This document shows positions 7,387 through 15,576 of a stretch of 30,992 nt of DNA, one piece after another. A program made the translations under genes and the position numbers. Positions within the stretch are counted from its first letter, which is position 1; every line of letters starts with the position of its first letter. Location of the stretch: positions 1 to 30,992 of the forward strand of contig NZ_ALCA01000084.1 of the NCBI RefSeq assembly GCF_000278725.1, in the 5' to 3' direction. Below the pieces are notes generated by a model. The model was not told where the DNA came from and did no database searches. It worked only from the letters and a program-made list of their open reading frames with translations. The DNA is from Actinomyces sp. ICM47 (GTDB taxonomy: Bacteria > Actinomycetota > Actinomycetes > Actinomycetales > Actinomycetaceae).

Positions 7387-7791
7387 GTGGCCGCGCCTGA
7401 CTCCACAGTCACGCAGTCGCGCGAGAAGGATTCCTCTTTGACGCAGCGCGGCACCACGACTATTCCGGCCAATGTCGTCGCCCGAATCGCCGCTCAAGCC
7501 GCGTTTGAGTTTTCCGCCGTCGGCTCGAACGCAGGTGGAGTCCTCGGGATTGGCTCCCGCCGAAACTTCGGGTCTCGGCCCGAGGCAACGTGCCAACTCT
7601 ATGGGCAGCGCGCGATCCTCCACCTGGACCTCGGCCTCGTCTTCCCCACCCCCTTGTCCTCCACTATCGAGGACCTACGCACGCACGTGAGCGGTCGCGT
7701 CGAAAAGCTGTGCGGGGTACGCGTCGCCAAGATGTCCATCGACATTTCGTGGCTCAACCCGAGCAATCATGTCAGGAGGAGCCTGAGATGA
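7387..7791 (+). CDS. Asp23/Gls24 family protein (second copy)
   Basis: This 134-residue protein is a divergent Asp23 member: GTTTIPANVVARIAAQAAFE matches GTTTIEENVVAKIAGMAARQ of the first copy, and the C-terminal half (LSSTIEDLRTHVSGRVEKLC, then VRVAKMSIDISWL) follows the same fold order. Two GTG starts are possible: 7387, with AGAGG eight bases upstream, and 7378, overlapping the TGA of the preceding gene. I chose 7387. Its stop overlaps the start of the next gene (ATGA, 7788-7791), indicating coupled translation. Two different Asp23 proteins in one operon suggest they form mixed assemblies, as inferred for other actinobacteria. Confidence 0.82.
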   Translation: MAAPDSTVTQSREKDSSLTQRGTTTIPANVVARIAAQAAFEFSAVGSNAGGVLGIGSRRNFGSRPEATCQLYGQRAILHLDLGLVFPTPLSSTIEDLRTHVSGRVEKLCGVRVAKMSIDISWLNPSNHVRRSLR

Positions 7792-8336
7792 GAGCACCCG
7801 TACCGGCGCTCATTTATCGCCCGACCCGGAGCGCATCTGCCACCGTCTTGGCGCTGCTTCTCCTCATTATCGGGGGACTCGGCACATGGCTGACGGGATA
7901 CCGCCTCCTCACGGGGTCCTGGCCGCAGCGCACCGTCACCACGCTCAACGCGATCGGCACGGTGTCCTTTAGCTCCATCGCGGCACTTATTGCTGCCGGA
8001 ATCGCGGCCGCATGCGGCCTGTTGATGCTTGTCGCAGCCCTGTGGCCCGGTCGCCCCAGGCACGTCGCTTTTCTTCCCGACGATATCCCCGGGCAGACGG
8101 CACTTCACCGTTCTGACCTGGCAATCCTCATAAAGAGGCACGTCGAACAGCTCGCCACGATTCGGTCCGCTTCCGCCACCGTGCGCAGGTCACGAGTCGA
8201 CGTTGTCGTCTTCAGCGACGCGGATGACTTAGACGCCGTGCGCGAAGCCGCGTCCGAGAAGACCGACGAGGCCCTGGAGGTTTTCAACCCCGAGGGCATC
8301 ACCCGCAGCCGCGTCCGCGCCAGGCGTGTGAGTTGA
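7788..8336 (+). CDS. Membrane protein of the Asp23 operon, DUF6286-like
   Basis: The 182-residue protein has two membrane helices (about residues 18-40, ATVLALLLLIIGGLGTWLTG, and 62-87, AALIAAGIAAACGLLMLVAA) and then a soluble domain of some 90 residues (PRHVAFLPDDIPG through AVREAASEKTDEALEVFNPE). This layout of paired helices plus a small alpha-beta domain is shared with AmaP and with DUF6286 proteins found beside Asp23 genes in actinobacteria. GGAGGAG precedes the ATG by six bases. A second membrane protein of the same layout follows 14 bases downstream of the stop, so the two may work as a pair that anchors the two Asp23 proteins. That pairing is inference. Confidence 0.7.
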   Translation: MRAPVPALIYRPTRSASATVLALLLLIIGGLGTWLTGYRLLTGSWPQRTVTTLNAIGTVSFSSIAALIAAGIAAACGLLMLVAALWPGRPRHVAFLPDDIPGQTALHRSDLAILIKRHVEQLATIRSASATVRRSRVDVVVFSDADDLDAVREAASEKTDEALEVFNPEGITRSRVRARRVS

Positions 8337-8349
8337 AGGAGAGCCGATT

Positions 8350-8997
8350 ATGCGTTCAGTTTCTGCCGCTCTCAACAGGGTTCTCCTGGCATTCTTCGGG
8401 CTGTTTATCGTCTGCGCGTCCGCATGGTTCTTCGCATCCGGCCTCGACGCCGGCCACCATCTGCCCGGCATTTCCGCGTACCTGGCCGCGACGCACGACC
8501 AGATCGGGGCGATTCTCTCGCCTCACGCCCACTGGCTCGTGCCGTGCGGCGTTCTGGCGTCCGTTCTCGCCTTCGTTGTCGGTCTGTTCCTGCTCCTCAT
8601 GCAGGTGCCGCGCAGGCCTGCGAATTCTCCACTCAGGCTCAGCGGCTCCGATGGCGCTCTGCTGGCTATTCTCTCCCCCGATGTTCTGTCGCAGGCGCTG
8701 TCCGAGCGCGTTCAGGACCTTCCCGGGGTCGAGCGCTGCACCGTTTTCGTCACCGGTTCTCCGAGCAAGCTCTGGGTTCAAGCGGACACGAGCATCGCGC
8801 CGGACTGCGAGGTCGAGTGGACCGTGACCGAACTCAGGAAGCTGTTGAACGAGGACGTCGCTACGTCTCTGGGGACGCCTCCCAAGCAGGTTGATGTCCT
8901 CGTACGCCTGGCGCGCTCGGTGAGTTCAACGTCAACATCGAAGGCCGTCACAGGCCAGCCGTCGCCGGCAATCACCGGAACAGACACAGGCGCGTGA
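8350..8997 (+). CDS. AmaP-like alkaline shock membrane anchor
   Basis: The 215-residue protein starts MRSVSAALNRVLLAFFGLFI; the N-R-x-L-L opening followed by a helix is typical of AmaP. The second helix is at about residues 70-90 (GVLASVLAFVVGLFLLLMQV), and a cytoplasmic domain follows (LPGVERCTVFVTGSPSKLWV, then CEVEWTVTELRKLLNEDVAT). In staphylococci AmaP ties Asp23 to the membrane (established); here the role is taken from family and operon. The Ser/Thr-rich tail (SSTSTSKAVTGQPSPAITGT) is likely disordered. It is the last gene of the operon, and a strong hairpin follows immediately at 9001. Confidence 0.75.
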   Translation: MRSVSAALNRVLLAFFGLFIVCASAWFFASGLDAGHHLPGISAYLAATHDQIGAILSPHAHWLVPCGVLASVLAFVVGLFLLLMQVPRRPANSPLRLSGSDGALLAILSPDVLSQALSERVQDLPGVERCTVFVTGSPSKLWVQADTSIAPDCEVEWTVTELRKLLNEDVATSLGTPPKQVDVLVRLARSVSSTSTSKAVTGQPSPAITGTDTGA

Positions 8998-9000
8998 GAC

Positions 9001-9030
9001 GTGGGGCAGGGCGAGATCGCCTTGCCCCAC
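9001..9030 (+). terminator. Hairpin terminator of the Asp23 operon
   Basis: GTGGGGCAGGGCGA pairs with TCGCCTTGCCCCAC over 14 positions with one G-T pair and a two-base gap. It begins three bases after the amaP-like stop. There is no long T run (ATTTGTC follows), so it is called on stem strength and position. Confidence 0.65.
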
Positions 9031-9140
9031 ATTTGTCGCGGGCAGGGCACCCACATTCACGAGGCCGGGGCTGAGCCTGTCGTCACGATTCGCCCAAAGT
9101 GCAGACCACCTCGCTCCAATGAGGCGTTTTTCGCGACTTT

Positions 9141-9992
9141 TTACCGAGGTGGCCTGATCCACGAGACGACGATCGCGGCCGTCACGAGGAAGAGGGAGAA
9201 CACCCCCTCCATGACGAACAGGATGAGCTGATTCCGCGCGAGAACCCGCATGACGGCGAGGCGGTTGTCCTCGCCCGTGCGCGCCAGGCGCTCCCCCACG
9301 CGGTCGGCCGCGCCGATCCCCACCAGAGTGGACAGGCCTTGGATGGCTTCGAGGAACTGGGCGGACAGACGGGCCCGCATCTCGCGCGAAGCCGACGAGT
9401 CGTCGCGGACGAAGCGCTGGAAGAGAGCGATCGAGAGGGGGACGAAGGGGATGCAGGCGACGAGGACGAGCGCGGCGACCGGGTCGATGAGCGCCCCGAT
9501 GACGACGAGGACGAGGAAGGGCGTGGCGACGGCGCCGATGAGTTCGCCGATGTAGGCCTGCCGGTATTCGACGACGCGTTCGACGGAGTCGGTGAGCAGC
9601 GAGATCAGGCGCCCGGTCTCCTCGGCGCCGATTCGCGCGGGCCCCAGGCGGAAGGCGTGCTCGAGCAGGGCCCGCCGTATGCGGCGGGCCTCGCGGCTCC
9701 GGGAGGCGTCGGTCTCGCGGCCGAGGGCGAGCCTGGCGAGGCAGACGACGAGGATCCACACCGCCGTCAGGATGATCGAGGACTCGTGAAGTCGGGCGCC
9801 GACCAGGTGCGCGGCGAGGACGTCGGCGATGCCGATCAGGGCGAGAGCCGCGGCGCAGGCGCGGATCGAGATGAGGAGGGCTTGACGCGCGATCGCCGGG
9901 TTCCCGGGGGCGAAGAAGGCGCGCGCCTCCGGGGAGCGTCCCCGAGCCGTCGCCGCTTCGCCCCCGAGAGGGCCGCGTCCTCGGCGTCTCAC
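9141..9992 (-). pseudogene. ABC exporter permease domain without its ATPase part
   Basis: The 283-codon frame begins at a GTG overlapping the previous stop (GTGA, 9989-9992). It encodes the transmembrane half of a type I ABC exporter: helices around residues 38-62, 72-92, 150-165 and 168-190, the coupling-helix signature RISLLTDSVERVVEYRQAYI with one residue before, and SAQFLEAIQGLSTLVGIGAA. The frame stops after VVSWIRPPR, exactly where the last helix should be completed, and no Walker A, signature or Walker B sequence follows. About half of the usual ~550-600 residues is therefore missing. Its position behind an iron/heme-type binding protein suggests a siderophore or heme transporter of the CydD/IrtA-like type. 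CCACCTCG (9106-9113) and CGAGGTGG (9145-9152) flank the broken end. Confidence 0.75.
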
Positions 9993-10306
9993 CGATGCAC
10001 CTCGGTCATGATCTTCTCGTAGCCGAGAGGGAGATTCGTGCCGGCGACCGCCGAGGCCTCGTTCATCGGCAGGAGCACGATCCGCTTGTTCTTCACGGCG
10101 GGGACCTCGGCCAGAGCCGGGTTCGACAGGAGTTCTTGGAAGGGGACCATGCCCGCTCCCATGAAGTCCTCGACGAAGACGATGTCGGGGGCCGCGCGCA
10201 CGACGAGTTCGGCGTCGATGGGAGCGGTGGCGGTCAGTCCGGCTTCCTGCGCCGCGTCGGCGCCTCCCGCGCGAATCGCGAGCGCCGGGATGGTGTTCTC
10301 GGCTCC
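9989..10306 (-). pseudogene. C-terminal half of a metal, heme or siderophore binding lipoprotein
   Basis: The frame reads GAENTIPALAIRAGGADAAQ, then APIDAELVVRAAPDIVFVED and NPALAEVPAVKNKRIVLLPM. This corresponds to the second lobe of TroA/BtuF-like binding proteins (G.(N)TI..L...AGG.(D)A, followed by (D)AE.(L/V)..A.PD(I/V)(I/V)). The first lobe, signal peptide and lipobox are missing: before GAENTIP the frame holds only about 16 codons of unrelated sequence up to the FG-GAP terminator. It overlaps the ABC fragment by four bases, so the two were one operon for uptake or export of an iron compound. The role is inferred from family; the ligand cannot be read. Confidence 0.7.
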
Positions 10307-10352
10307 CATCGCCCGGCTGCGAAATGAGCGCCCTTCCCCGACGGGGGAACGC

Positions 10353-10393
10353 ATCGAGGAGCCGTCCCCCGTTCGCGGGGACGACTCCTCGAT
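10353..10393 (-). terminator. Hairpin after the FG-GAP gene
   Basis: ATCGAGGAG-c-CGTCCCCCG pairs with CGGGGACG-a-CTCCTCGAT across a short TTCG-type loop. It lies 13 bases beyond the end of the FG-GAP gene (stop at 10407) and probably ends its transcript before the broken transporter genes. Confidence 0.65.
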
Positions 10394-10406
10394 GAGGTTG
10401 GAAGGA

Positions 10407-13400
10407 TCAGTCCTCGGCGCCGCGGCGCATCAGCACCGCGCCCGCCGCCAGGCAACCGAGTGCCACCGCGATCATGCCGCCCGCGGTGAAACCGGTGCGC
10501 GCGAGATCGGCCTTCCCACGACCCGGCCCCTTCGCGACCTCGGCACCCGGGGAGGGCGTCTGAGTCGTCGAGGACTGAGCGGTCGACGAATCGCCGGGAC
10601 GCGCGTTCCCGTCGGGCTTCGGCGCGGCGCCATCGGGCAGGTCGACGGCCCTGGCGAGGATGTGCGCCGAGTGGGCGAAACCTTGGTCGCCGGTCGCGGC
10701 GTCGTCGATCACGCCGTCTCCGCCGATGGCGACCGTGGCCTTCCCGAGGTAGTCGCCGATGAAGGCGACGGCGCGGCCGAATCGGGAGCGCTCGCCGCGC
10801 GAAGCGATCTCCGTCGCCTTGATATCGGCGATTCCTCGAGGATCCGACGCGAACTCGTCGGTCGAGAACACCCACGCGCGCCCGTTCCCGGTCGAGCCGT
10901 AGGCGCCGACCACGAGCATCGCCGAACCCGATCCCGGAATCGGGAGGGCGTCGACCGCGTATCCGAACCCGTGGTCCTTCTCGCCTTCGGGGCCGGTGAT
11001 GATCCTGACGCGCGCCGACGTCGCGCCCGGGTCCTTCGGCGAGATCACGACGTCGTCCAGCTCCTGGCCGATCGCGGCCTTCTCGCCCGCCACGAGCGCG
11101 ACGCCGCCGGTTCCCTGGTTCGCGAGCAGGCCGCCGTCGAATCCGATGACGAAATCGTCGATCGAATCGCCGGTCACGTCGCCGACGTTCGCCACCGAGG
11201 TGCCCGCGCCGAGCCGGTGAGAGGCGTCGAAGGGCATCGTGAGCGCGAAGCCGGCACCGGGGGCTCCGGCCCGGACGCGCGCTCCGGCGGCGGAGCGGTC
11301 GCTCGTAGCGTCGGCGGCCCGCCCGTAGACGACCCACGCCTTGCCGGGGATCACGTAGTCGCGCATGTGCTGGAAGTCGGTCACGACGTAGTCCGCGGTG
11401 CCGTCGCCGTTCACGTCGCCCACGCGTGTGAAACTGTTGAAGGTGTTTCCCTCCGGCGAATCGATGCGCTGAAGAACGGCCGGGTCGTTCTTCGTGAGGT
11501 CGCGCATGTCGACGGGCGCGCCATCGGCCTTGCCGCGGAGGATGAACGCCGCGCCCTGCGGGGTCGCGTTCTTGTCGGCGGAGACGGCCGCGTTCGCGAC
11601 GATGAAACCGACATCGGCCATGCCGTCGCCGTTCACGTCGCCCACGCGAGTGATGTTGAACGCGCCCGCGCCCACCGACGGAAGATCCACGTACCAGCCG
11701 TGCGCCGGATCGAGCTTGTTGAGGTCGACGTCGCGCAGGTGCGAGCCGCCGAAGACGACCCACACGCGAGACATCGTGTGCGAGCCGAAGGCGATATCGT
11801 CCACGCCGTCCTTGTTGACGTCGCCCAGGCATGCTACGGAGAACCCGATGTTGGCGTCGGTTGCGGGGTCGGCGGTGCGACGCGGGCCGAGGATCGAGAT
11901 CGTCTCAGCGGAGGGGAGGGCTTGACCGGCGGTACCGCCCGGGATGATCGAGATCTCGCCGGTGACGTTCAAGATCCAGCCGCGCGTGGGCGTGCTCTCC
12001 GCGTAGTACGGATCCCACTTCCATTGGGACCGCACGACGTTGCCCGAGATGATGTCGGGGCGCCCGTCCCCGGTCACATCGCACGCGCCTCGCGCGAGCG
12101 AGCCCCCCAGGCCGGACGAGAACTCGCCGAGCCACGACTTCTCGGTCGGGGTGTCGAGCGGGACGAAGGAGGTCTCCTCCTTGCGGGGCTGGGGCTCGGG
12201 GATCGGAGCGACGATCTCCTCGTCGTCGCTGTGGGTCTTCTCGCCCTGGCGCGACATGTCGACGGTCCATACGTCGATGCGGCCCTTCGAGTCCGATGTG
12301 TAGACGCCCTGCAGAGGGTCGTCTCCTCGGCGCGGAATGATGCCGAGCCCCGCGCCGGGGTCGCTCTCACCGCCCTCGGCGGAGACGAATGTCGCATGGT
12401 GCGCGCCGGGAAGATCGAGGATCCCCTGCCCCGCGTTGAAGTCCTGCGTGAACGCCTTCGCGGAGATCGCGAGCGCACCGGGGTGCTCGCCATCCTTCGG
12501 GCGGCCGACGAAGAGGGCGCCCGGATACTCCCCGCCGTCGACCCACGCGAGTGACGCGCCGAGCCGTCCGTACAGGGGGCTGCGGAAGAGATAGCCGGTC
12601 CGTTTCGCCGATTCGCTCGCATGAACCGGGGCGGATGCCGTGGAGTCGAGGTCGATGACGGTGTCGATCCCCGCTTGAACGACGGCGAAGGCGCCGGCCT
12701 CGTTGTTGTGGCCCGGCGCGCCGACGGCGAGATCAGGAGCGCCGTCCGCGTTGATGTCGCCGATCCGGGCGATCGCCGCACCGAATTCAGCGCTTGCTCC
12801 CTGCTTCGACGCGCCGACGATACGGGGCGCGCCGTCGAGGCTGCTCGCCGACGCCGGGGCGTAGGCCACCGTGCTCGTCGCGGGAGTGCCGACCGCGAGG
12901 TCGGATCCGAAGGCGAGCAGTGCGAGGCCCTTCGAGGTATCGACGTTCCAGGTGGCGGAGGCGATATCGCGCAGCAGGCGGCGCGCGCCGGGCGCGCTCG
13001 CGTCGGCGGTTCCAGCACCGGCCGCGCTCGCGTCGGATTCGGCGCCGGTCTCGGTCGCGCTCCGCTCCGGGGTTGAGTCGTCGGAGTCGAACAGGTCGGC
13101 GACGTCGGGGTCGAGTTCGCCGCCCGAGCCGAGAGGAGGTTCGGGGCCGTCCTCGTTCCACTCGTCGTCGTTGGATCCGGTGGGGGGATCCGAGGGCGGA
13201 GCGGGAGGCTTCGGCGTCGTCTCGAAGCGCGCGGTATCGACGATCGTGACCTTATCGGCCGTGCCGACCGCGAGGAACGGGCTGTCCGGGCTTCCCGCGA
13301 TCGCGAGCACATCGGCGTCGGGGTCGATCACGGCCAGGAGTCGAGGGGCCGCGGAGTCGGAGGAGTACAGGTAGACCGCGCGCTCGCCGGCGACGGCGAC

Positions 13401-13886
13401 GTGGGGCGCGCCCTTGATGGAGACGCAGGTGACGGCATTGCCGAATGCGTTCTCACCGGCCGGGGCCGCGGTGGTGAGGAGGTTGCGCTGTTCGCTCAGC
13501 GAGATCTCGACCTCGTCGCTCGGATCACCGTAGGGGATGTAGGGGAGGACGTGGAGGCCCGTGCGATTCGCGAAGATCATGTCGGCCAGACTATCGCCGG
13601 TGATATCGCAGGATACGGGAGTCGTCGCGCCCGCGTCCTTGTACGTGAGGCGATCCGTCTTGCGAATGATGTCGCCGTAGCGCGACTCGTAGATCCAGGA
13701 GAATCGCAGCGAGTCCGAATCAGCTCCGCTGGCACGGCGTTCCCCGTGCTCGGTCGTCGACGTCGGGTTCGCCGGTTCGGAACCGGACGCCGGACTCGTC
13801 GCGACGGCTGCGAACGTCGGGCTCGCAGTGCCGAGCGCGAGCGATGCCATGGCGATTCCTGAGAGTGTTCGTGAAAGTGTCTTCAC
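10407..13886 (-). CDS. Exported FG-GAP repeat protein with LAXTG-type wall anchor
   Basis: The 1159-residue protein starts with a signal peptide (MKTLSRTLSGIAMASLALGT, cleavage probably after TFA). A propeller of FG-GAP units follows, with at least seven calcium-binding motifs of the D-x-(N/T)-x-D-(G/S)-x-x-D type: DITGDSLAD, DINADGAPD, DVTGDGRPD, DVNKDGVDD, DVNGDGMAD, DVNGDGTAD and DVTGDSIDD. A proline-rich acidic insert is at about residues 225-260. The C-terminus has LARTG (1128-1132), a hydrophobic helix and the basic stop MRRGAED: a cell-wall sorting signal of the LAXTG kind used by class E sortases in actinobacteria. The integrin-like propeller suggests a surface adhesin or binding protein. 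The gene is intact, reads alone and is preceded by an iron box, so it is probably made under iron limitation. The ligand is unknown. Confidence 0.85.
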   Translation of the reverse strand: MKTLSRTLSGIAMASLALGTASPTFAAVATSPASGSEPANPTSTTEHGERRASGADSDSLRFSWIYESRYGDIIRKTDRLTYKDAGATTPVSCDITGDSLADMIFANRTGLHVLPYIPYGDPSDEVEISLSEQRNLLTTAAPAGENAFGNAVTCVSIKGAPHVAVAGERAVYLYSSDSAAPRLLAVIDPDADVLAIAGSPDSPFLAVGTADKVTIVDTARFETTPKPPAPPSDPPTGSNDDEWNEDGPEPPLGSGGELDPDVADLFDSDDSTPERSATETGAESDASAAGAGTADASAPGARRLLRDIASATWNVDTSKGLALLAFGSDLAVGTPATSTVAYAPASASSLDGAPRIVGASKQGASAEFGAAIARIGDINADGAPDLAVGAPGHNNEAGAFAVVQAGIDTVIDLDSTASAPVHASESAKRTGYLFRSPLYGRLGASLAWVDGGEYPGALFVGRPKDGEHPGALAISAKAFTQDFNAGQGILDLPGAHHATFVSAEGGESDPGAGLGIIPRRGDDPLQGVYTSDSKGRIDVWTVDMSRQGEKTHSDDEEIVAPIPEPQPRKEETSFVPLDTPTEKSWLGEFSSGLGGSLARGACDVTGDGRPDIISGNVVRSQWKWDPYYAESTPTRGWILNVTGEISIIPGGTAGQALPSAETISILGPRRTADPATDANIGFSVACLGDVNKDGVDDIAFGSHTMSRVWVVFGGSHLRDVDLNKLDPAHGWYVDLPSVGAGAFNITRVGDVNGDGMADVGFIVANAAVSADKNATPQGAAFILRGKADGAPVDMRDLTKNDPAVLQRIDSPEGNTFNSFTRVGDVNGDGTADYVVTDFQHMRDYVIPGKAWVVYGRAADATSDRSAAGARVRAGAPGAGFALTMPFDASHRLGAGTSVANVGDVTGDSIDDFVIGFDGGLLANQGTGGVALVAGEKAAIGQELDDVVISPKDPGATSARVRIITGPEGEKDHGFGYAVDALPIPGSGSAMLVVGAYGSTGNGRAWVFSTDEFASDPRGIADIKATEIASRGERSRFGRAVAFIGDYLGKATVAIGGDGVIDDAATGDQGFAHSAHILARAVDLPDGAAPKPDGNARPGDSSTAQSSTTQTPSPGAEVAKGPGRGKADLARTGFTAGGMIAVALGCLAAGAVLMRRGAED

Positions 13887-13904
13887 CTCGGCCCTTTCGT
13901 AAAT

Positions 13905-13923
13905 TTATGCAAGCCTAACCTTA
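13905..13923 (-). promoter_or_regulatory. DtxR/IdeR-like iron box upstream of the FG-GAP gene
   Basis: On the minus strand TAAGGTTAGGCTTGCATAA matches 15 of 19 positions of the DtxR/IdeR consensus TTAGGTTAGSCTAACCTAA (consensus from memory). It lies about 19 bases upstream of the start codon, overlapping a possible -10 (TAAATT). Binding of an iron-loaded repressor here would block transcription. Confidence 0.65.
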
Positions 13924-14221
13924 GATGTGGCGGGTGATTCTTGGGAAGAAGATGAAGCGGACGACACACGGAGCGAGGGATCGAGGACGCAGCGCTGGGC
14001 TCGCTGATCGGAGATGCTGGTCGAGCAGGTGATGGGCGATCGGTTTCCACAGGCCGAGTGGGGTCTGCGATGCTTGCGGAAGCGGATCCGGCCGGCCGGC
14101 GCGTCGCAGAGTTCTCGCTCCGAGGCGCGGCAGGGGCGCAGGCCCGGCCCTCAGCGGGGATTCGACGGAAGAGCGACGCCCCACGGCCGACGACGAATCG
14201 AACGCACGGAGAGGACCGATC
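13924..14221. other. No recognisable gene between iron box and aldo/keto reductase relic
   Basis: Open frames on both strands cross this GC-rich stretch, but none carries a family signal or a credible ribosome binding site. GGAGAGGACC lies directly before the ATG at 14222 and is the ribosome binding site of the reductase relic. The stretch may hold debris of a further gene. Confidence 0.4.
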
Positions 14222-15153
14222 ATGGAACGCACGACGCTGGGCACGACCGGCATCTCGATCCAGAGGCTCTGGCTCGGCGGGATGAGCTTCGGGAAGGTCT
14301 TCCCCGCTTCCACTAGTGGATGGTCCGCGTGGACGAGACCGAGGCGATCATCACCCGCGCCCTCGAACTCGGCGTGAACTTCATCGACACGGCGAACACC
14401 TACGCGCACGGCACGAACGAGGAGTACATCGGCGAAGCCCTCCGTCGCCTCGCCGTGCCGCGCGAGGACGTCGTCCTCGCCTCGAAGGCCTACTTCAACG
14501 AGGGACATCTGTCGAGGGGGCGATCGAGCGGGAGATCGAGGGGACCTTGACGCGCCTCGGCGTCGACTACCTCAACCTCTACATCATCCACCGCTTCGAC
14601 CTCTACATCATCCACCGCTTCGACTACTCGACTCCCATGGCCGAGACGATGGAGGCGCTCGACAGGCTCGTCCGCGACGGTCGTGCGCGGGCGCTCGGCG
14701 CCTCCGCGATGTACGGCTACCAGCTCCACAACCTCCAGCGGGTCGCCGACGAGAACGGATGGACGCGCTTATCGAGCCTGCAGAACCACTACAACCTGCT
14801 CTACCGCGAGGACGAGCGCGAGCTCATCCCGGTCGTGCGCCAGTACGGCATGAGCCTCACGCCGTACAGCCCGCTCGCCTCGGGCCACCTCACAAGATCG
14901 ACCTGGGACTCCGACTCGGTCCGTTCGACGACGGACGGGACGATGCGCCAGAAGTACGATCGCGATCGGGAGATCGACATGCCGATCGTCGTGCTCGAAG
15001 CCTTCGAGGGTCGACGACGCCGTCCGCGCGTTCTCGCTAGAGCTCTCGGCCGAGGAGGTCGCCTTCCTCGAGGAGCCCTACGTCGCCCACGACCTCGTCG
15101 GACCGCTCGCGGGGACGGTCGTTCCGCAACAGCCGGGACAGAAGAACGCATGA
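14222..15153 (+). pseudogene. Aldo/keto reductase, broken by several lesions
   Basis: The parts line up with NADPH-dependent aldo/keto reductases: MERTTLGTTGISIQRLWLGG at the start, LELGVNFIDTANTYAHGTNE (catalytic D and Y), TLTRLGVDYLNLYIIHRFD, LQNHYNLLYREDERELIPVV and the end AVRAFSLELSAEEVAFLEEP. Lesions: a frame change near 14302; a TAG at 14314-14316 where FPRFH-x-W requires glutamine; a frame change near 14510; an exact 24-bp tandem duplication (14577-14600 and 14601-14624) repeating LYIIHRFD; and near 15000 a frame change with loss of the segment that normally holds the NADP-binding loop. Five independent faults make assembly error unlikely as the sole cause. The last frame ends at TGA 15151-15153. 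Confidence 0.85.
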
Positions 15154-15221
15154 CGACGAGGGCACAGTCGGCCGCCGGGAATGAGGGCGAGGACTACCTC
15201 GCCTCGATTCCGCCGACCGCG

Positions 15222-15284
15222 CGCCCTCGTTTGGACACCGCACGCCCTCGTTTGGACACCGCACGCCCTCGTTTGGACACCGCA
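15222..15284. repeat. 21-bp tandem repeat, three exact units
   Basis: The unit CGCCCTCGTTTGGACACCGC plus one A is present three times in a row without a mismatch, followed by a partial CGCCCC. 21 bp is a whole number of codons, so a plus-strand frame reads RPRLDTA repeats, but no gene is attached to it. Confidence 0.85.
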
Positions 15285-15448
15285 CGCCCCGCCCTCACGG
15301 GCCTGACGCTCGCAGACCACGCGAACTGCGCGCTTAGGCAACTCGGGACCGAACCTTCCCGGGCACACTCCGATTCTCCTTCGCGAGACTCGGAACAAAC
15401 CCCAGGACGCTTCAGAACGAGTAGCCACCGCTCGTGAGCGCGTGGTCG

Positions 15449-15496
15449 TCAGCTTGGCTGAATGTTGATGCCGCGCAGCCAGTCGAAGAATCCCAT
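15449..15496 (-). pseudogene. Start of a rhodanese-like gene, 15 codons
   Basis: AAAGGTGAGG lies just upstream of an ATG at 15496-15494, and the frame reads MGFFDWLRGINIQPS before TGA. The opening M-(G/S)-F-F-D-(W/F)-L-(R/F)-G-x-(N/D)-I-(N/Q) is common in small rhodanese-domain proteins of actinobacteria. The rest of the domain is missing. The excellent ribosome binding site argues that this was a real gene start, now cut off. The family assignment rests on 13 residues and is tentative. Confidence 0.4.
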
Positions 15497-15576
15497 TTGC
15501 CTCACCTTTCACAGATAAGATCAGATCGATGACCGGGGAAGAAGCATGTGCCCGATTAGAGACAATGGAGCAAACC

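Larger units (their letters stand above)
15154..15576. other. Intergenic region with tandem repeat and gene debris
   Basis: No intact gene is seen. It contains the 21-bp tandem repeat at 15222-15284, an N-terminal rhodanese-like fragment on the minus strand (15449-15496) and the left flank of the ISL3 element. In the last ~75 bases the minus strand reads as an out-of-element extension of the transposase frame. Confidence 0.5.

Noticed and set aside
10038..12554. Plus-strand 838-codon open frame opposite the FG-GAP gene, and other long frames there
   Set aside because: Low-complexity Arg/Gly/Asp/Val sequence is the mirror of the FG-GAP calcium motifs; the minus-strand gene has signal peptide, repeats and sorting signal.
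14014..14316. Plus-strand 100-codon frame before the reductase
   Set aside because: Its end reads GLPRFH only because it is the frame in which the reductase continues after its first frame change; the upstream part has no family signal.
15222..15290. CRISPR-like array
   Set aside because: The three units are directly adjacent with no spacers; it is a simple tandem repeat.
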